Assembly (NCBI RefSeq): GCF_029502005.1
Contig: NZ_JAMQOT010000005.1
Coordinates: 1-64,000, forward strand
Direction of reading: 5' to 3'
DNA: 64,000 nucleotides
Source: Natrinema salsiterrestre
GTDB taxonomy: Archaea; Halobacteriota; Halobacteria; Halobacteriales; Natrialbaceae
In this document: one piece after another, positions 61,262 to 64,000 of the stretch
Numbering within the stretch: position 1 is the first letter of the stretch
Layout of the letters: each line of letters starts with the position of its first letter
The notes under the pieces: generated by a model
Databases searched by the model: none
What the model saw: the letters and a program-made list of their open reading frames with translations, nothing else
What the model was told of the DNA's origin: nothing
Translations under genes and position numbers: made by a program

Positions 61262-62071
61262 TCAGACGATATCGGACGCCCCGCTCGAGCGTTCGCCGGG
61301 GAGTCCCACTCGGTCGCGGAACGCGGCACCCGAGAGATCACAGCGATAGGCCGGCTTGAACATCATGTTCGCGCCGCCGGCCTCCACGTTCAACGCGGAC
61401 GCGATCTCCTCGCGCAAATAGTACTGCGCCCGTTCGTTGCCGTCCCTGACGTAGTAATCGCTGAGCCGAATCGGGTCTCGTTCGAAGCAGCCGCCGGGCT
61501 CGCGACCGTCGACGATCACGACCGGCTTCTCGAGGTAAAGGTCGCCGTCCCGGGCGCGTTTCGCGTGGGCGTTGTCCGAATGCGCCTCGAGAATCGCCTC
61601 GCGCTCGGCCGGCGGGGTGTCGGGGCCGACGACGGCCACCTCGTCGACGGTAAAGTAGCCGATCAGGTAGCGATGGGCGCGGTCCCCGCCGGGGCGGCGC
61701 AGGCCGGCGTAGAAGCCGACGACGTCGCCGGGCTCGAGCGCGCCCAGTCGCGAGACGTAGCCGCTGGTCCGGTGTTCGCCGTAAGTCAGCGCCTCGAAGT
61801 TCGGATCGCGGTGGAGCGGCCACGACTCGAGGGCCTCGCCGGTGACCGTTTCGGTCCCGTCGTGGACGGGCTGGGGCGTGATGCGAGTCGTGAGATCCGC
61901 CGCAGTGCCCTCGCCGGTACGGAGCGACCACGAGCCGAGGGTTTCCGACTCGGTCGTCTCGCGGGTTTTCTCCGGGATCGGAACGTACTCGAACCGGCCG
62001 TCGTCGTACAGCGGGGCCAGCGCGCCGACGTTCGTGCTGTCAGCGCCGACGCCGGCGAGAACGACAGTCAT
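61262..62071 (-). CDS. Nmad3-like protein (putative nucleotide modification domain)
   Basis: A 269-residue protein. The start TVVLAGVGADSTNVGALAPL and the phrase DDGRFEYVPIPEKT match, from memory, the N-terminus of the Nmad3 domain, predicted to act in DNA or nucleotide modification. Later motifs include EALTYGEHRTSGYVSRLGAL, DVVGFYAGLR, RYLIGYFTVDEVAVV and NAHAKRA. The second half, from about residue 105, looks like a compact YTH/ASCH-type nucleic-acid-binding fold. No phage or restriction genes are nearby, so a housekeeping role is as likely. The gene stands alone. Confidence 0.6.
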   Translation of the reverse strand: MTVVLAGVGADSTNVGALAPLYDDGRFEYVPIPEKTRETTESETLGSWSLRTGEGTAADLTTRITPQPVHDGTETVTGEALESWPLHRDPNFEALTYGEHRTSGYVSRLGALEPGDVVGFYAGLRRPGGDRAHRYLIGYFTVDEVAVVGPDTPPAEREAILEAHSDNAHAKRARDGDLYLEKPVVIVDGREPGGCFERDPIRLSDYYVRDGNERAQYYLREEIASALNVEAGGANMMFKPAYRCDLSGAAFRDRVGLPGERSSGASDIV

Positions 62072-62145
62072 GGGAGTATTCGTATCCCGAGATGGGATCG
62101 AGGCGGCGATAAAACCGCTGGTCGGCGGCCAGCGGGGACGGTCCG

Positions 62146-62406
62146 TCAGCGATCGGTCGATCGAGCGGCGTAGTAGAGGGGGAGAGCGAGGATCAGAAAG
62201 ACCGACCCCATCGCGACGATGCCGATCCAGACCGTCGACAGCCAGCGTTCGGGAAACACCCCGGCGATCTCGAGGACCCAGAGGAGACTGTAGACGCCTG
62301 CGACGAGGACGATCGCGAGGTACGCCCGCAGGAGCCAGCCGACGACGCGATATAGCGTCGTCTTCGTGACCGACGGCGGGAGCGACTCCTCGAAGCGGCC
62401 GATCAT
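62146..62406 (-). CDS. Small two-TM membrane protein
   Basis: An 86-residue protein starting MIGRFEESLPPSVTKTTLYR. Two membrane helices lie at about 21-45 (VVGWLLRAYLAIVLVAGVYS) and 57-79 (STVWIGIVAMGSVFLILALP). Family unknown to me. It is divergent from the RNase Z-like gene. A longer in-frame extension upstream is arginine-rich and antisense to that gene, so it is not used. Confidence 0.6.
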   Translation of the reverse strand: MIGRFEESLPPSVTKTTLYRVVGWLLRAYLAIVLVAGVYSLLWVLEIAGVFPERWLSTVWIGIVAMGSVFLILALPLYYAARSTDR

Positions 62407-62583
62407 CCCCTCACCGTCGGATCGGCGACGTGCGATTCCATCGAAACGATATCGGAGATGATGGTTCCATTCGCTTGAATCTTTGTGCCGGCTCGAGGCG
62501 TCCCGATCGCCCGTCGACGAGCGGGCGGAGCGGCGACGACGGCGAGCACTACCCTTATCGGGGAGGCCGTTCCAGAGCCGCGT

Positions 62584-63318
62584 ATGCGTGTTACCTTTCT
62601 CGGAACGGGCAGCGCGATGCCCACGGGCGAACGCTATCAGGCGGGAATCCTCGTTCAGGACGACGGGCGAACGCTGCTGGTCGACTGCGGTGCCGGCGCG
62701 CTGCAGCGGCTCCAGCAATCGGGCGTCGGCTACGAGAACGTCTCGACCGTCCTCCTCACCCACCACCACCTCGACCACGTCTCCGACCTGTTGCCGCTGA
62801 TGAAGGCCCGCTGGCTCGCCGGGGAGGAGCACCTCGAGATCGTCGGCCCGCAGGGGACCAAGGCGCTGGTCGACGACCTGCTCGGGGTCTACGAGTACAT
62901 GCGTGACAAACTCGAGCTCCAGGTTCGGGAGGTCGTCGCCGGCGAGTTTTCCGTGGCGGGGTTCGACGTCTCGGCCTACGAGACGCGTCACTCGGTGCCG
63001 TGTCTGGCCTACCGGTTCGACGACCGCTTCACGTTCAGCGGCGACAGCGAGGCCTTCGCCGGGCTCGCGAACTTCGCGGAGGGGTCGGCGATCCTCGCTC
63101 ACGACTGTTCGTTCCCCGACGACGTGGACGTCTCGAACCACCCGACGCCGGAGTCCCTCGGGCGAGAGCTGGCGGGCCGGGAGATCGGCCGCGTCTACCT
63201 GACTCACCTCTATCCCCACACCGAGGGTCGCCACGACGAGATGCTCGAGTCGATCGCCACCCGCTACGACGGGGACGTCCGATTCGCCGAGGATCTCACG
63301 ACGGTTTCCATCGAGTGA
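62584..63318 (+). CDS. RNase Z-like metallo-beta-lactamase-fold hydrolase
   Basis: A 244-residue protein. RVTFLGTGSAMPTGERYQAG opens the fold, and LLTHHHLDHVSDLL carries the H-x-H-x-D-H metal site (His60, His62, Asp64, His65). TFSGDSEAF has the bridging aspartate, LAHDCSFPDDVDVSNHPTPE follows, and VYLTHLYPH supplies the last histidine. It lacks the flexible exosite arm of true tRNase Z, so it is more likely an RNase Z-family hydrolase of another substrate (arylsulfatase or phosphodiesterase type). Single gene, divergent from a small membrane protein. Confidence 0.8.
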   Translation: MRVTFLGTGSAMPTGERYQAGILVQDDGRTLLVDCGAGALQRLQQSGVGYENVSTVLLTHHHLDHVSDLLPLMKARWLAGEEHLEIVGPQGTKALVDDLLGVYEYMRDKLELQVREVVAGEFSVAGFDVSAYETRHSVPCLAYRFDDRFTFSGDSEAFAGLANFAEGSAILAHDCSFPDDVDVSNHPTPESLGRELAGREIGRVYLTHLYPHTEGRHDEMLESIATRYDGDVRFAEDLTTVSIE

Positions 63319-63473
63319 CCGAGAACTGACCGCCCACGGACCTCGGTGTGAGTTATCGTCGACAAACGGACGACGGAACGGTGGAAGCCAGTTCGAGACC
63401 GGGTACCGGTCGTCTCCACCGCCCTGAAAATCGGTGAGACGGAGCGGGCAGACATATCCGCGGCCGTGAAATT

Positions 63474-63506
63474 GTTGTTAGTATTCGACTAACAACAGGT
63501 ATATGT
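63474..63506 (+). promoter_or_regulatory. TetR-style operator and TATA box before the RND-type gene
   Basis: GTTGTTAGT-ATTCG-ACTAACAAC (63474-63496) is a perfect inverted repeat with 9-bp arms. It abuts the TATA-like GGTATATGTTC (63498-63508), about 65-75 bases before the GTG at 63573. The arrangement fits repression by a TetR/AcrR-type protein, usual for efflux genes. Confidence 0.6.
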
Positions 63507-63572
63507 TCCCACGTTTACGAGAAGAGTACAACGAATGCATTCGACGATCAGACCGGTGGACGGTGATCGACG

Positions 63573-64000
63573 GTGAGCCTTCCAGAGCGCATCGCGGACG
63601 TGGTCACGACGCACTCGGCGATCGTCCTCGTCGCACTCCTGTTGACGACGGCGGTGGTCGGCGCGGGAGCGCCGATGGTCGACGACGAGTCGTCCCTCGA
63701 CCAGTACGAGAGCGACTCGCCCGAAGGGGACGCCCTCGAGTACGCACAGGAGAACTTCTCGTCCGACGACCGAGAGAACACGACGACGGTACAGGTGATC
63801 GTCAGGGGCGACGACGTCCTCGCGAAGGAGTCGTTGCGCTCCTCGCTCGAGTTCCAGCAGACGATCCGCGAGAACGAGTCGATAAACGCGACGCTGGTCG
63901 ACGAGGAGCCGATCGTCGGCGTCGAGAACCTCGTGGCGACGACCGCGATCCGCGAAGAGCAGGCCGACGAACTCGCCGACCGCGGGGCCGAACTCGAGGC
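63573..64000 (+). CDS. RND/MMPL-family transporter, N-terminal part (runs off the window)
   Basis: A GTG at 63573 opens a frame that is still open at the window edge (142 codons). SLPERIADVVTTHSAIVLVA is the cytoplasmic head and first membrane helix. The periplasmic-like domain follows: DDESSLDQYESDSPEGDALE and YAQENFSSDDRENTTTVQVI, typical of haloarchaeal MMPL/RND proteins (SSD-like exporters of lipids or drugs). An upstream in-frame ATG is not available because that frame closes early. Control by the palindrome at 63474 is likely. Confidence 0.75.
   Translation, partial: MSLPERIADVVTTHSAIVLVALLLTTAVVGAGAPMVDDESSLDQYESDSPEGDALEYAQENFSSDDRENTTTVQVIVRGDDVLAKESLRSSLEFQQTIRENESINATLVDEEPIVGVENLVATTAIREEQADELADRGAELE

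Noticed and set aside
1-64000. CRISPR array or cas genes
   Set aside because: No set of regularly spaced repeats and no Cas protein motifs were found; the only tandem repeat is the two-copy 15-mer at 32017.

Overview
The window is chromosomal DNA from a haloarchaeon. Almost every protein is acidic and the DNA is GC-rich. Many start codons sit about 25-35 bases after a TATA box, as expected for leaderless archaeal transcripts. Several families are typical of or restricted to haloarchaea: HalOD1, amphi-Trp, DUF7344-like, DUF2298, AglD with a fused flippase-like domain, and a long Top6B. The gene set resembles Natrialbales such as Natrinema or Haloterrigena, but that placement is an inference.

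Layout. 1-0.8 kb is a nest of transposon debris: an insertion sequence end with the first codons of its transposase, a tnpB cut by it, and an IS200/IS605-type end. 0.8-10 kb holds small regulators, a MOSC protein, a HalOD1 protein, an amphi-Trp protein, an ArsR regulator, two tandem cation-exchanger-like proteins and an Lrp regulator. 10-24 kb is a surface-glycan region: a membrane-protein fragment cut by a 74-bp MITE, a secreted protein, AglD, an FAD mutase-like enzyme, a beta-helix protein resembling GH28, and two huge tandem DUF2298 membrane proteins that share an 839-bp near-identical block. 24-26.3 kb is decayed DNA (a Tat-secreted protein broken by a TAG, a HalOD1 remnant, a possible IS end) next to tRNA-Glu(UUC).

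26.4-33.3 kb is the most interesting locus. A phosphodiesterase/alkaline-phosphatase-like protein and myo-inositol-1-phosphate synthase run leftward. A TatD-type hydrolase, a TIM-barrel isomerase, a UbiA prenyltransferase and a second TIM-barrel paralog run rightward. Four of these families are those of the bacterial ebo (metabolite traffic) cluster, with inositol-phosphate synthase standing where the cyanobacterial cluster has a dehydroquinate-synthase-like cyclase. I read it as an archaeal ebo-like system, probably making or exporting a cyclitol-based lipid or metabolite.

33.3-48.2 kb carries an FAH-family enzyme, a metallo-hydrolase, an NRAMP-like transporter preceded by a leaderless small ORF, DNA topoisomerase VI (top6B-top6A), a DsrE protein, a disulfide reductase that may be bis-gamma-glutamylcystine reductase, a K+-channel-like protein with an altered filter paired with an SGNH-like protein, a universal stress protein, a TauE/SafE transporter and a second NRAMP-like transporter. 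48.7-54.9 kb holds the overlapping proteasome genes psmA-psmB and the gyrase genes gyrB-gyrA, with two strong hairpins between the gyrase genes. The rest has a DtxR-type metal regulator divergent from arginase (a Mn enzyme), NDH-2, a DUF4013 protein, an acyltransferase behind a 24-bp inverted repeat, a DUF7344-like protein, an Nmad3-like protein, an RNase Z-like hydrolase, and the start of an RND/MMPL transporter behind a TetR-style palindrome.
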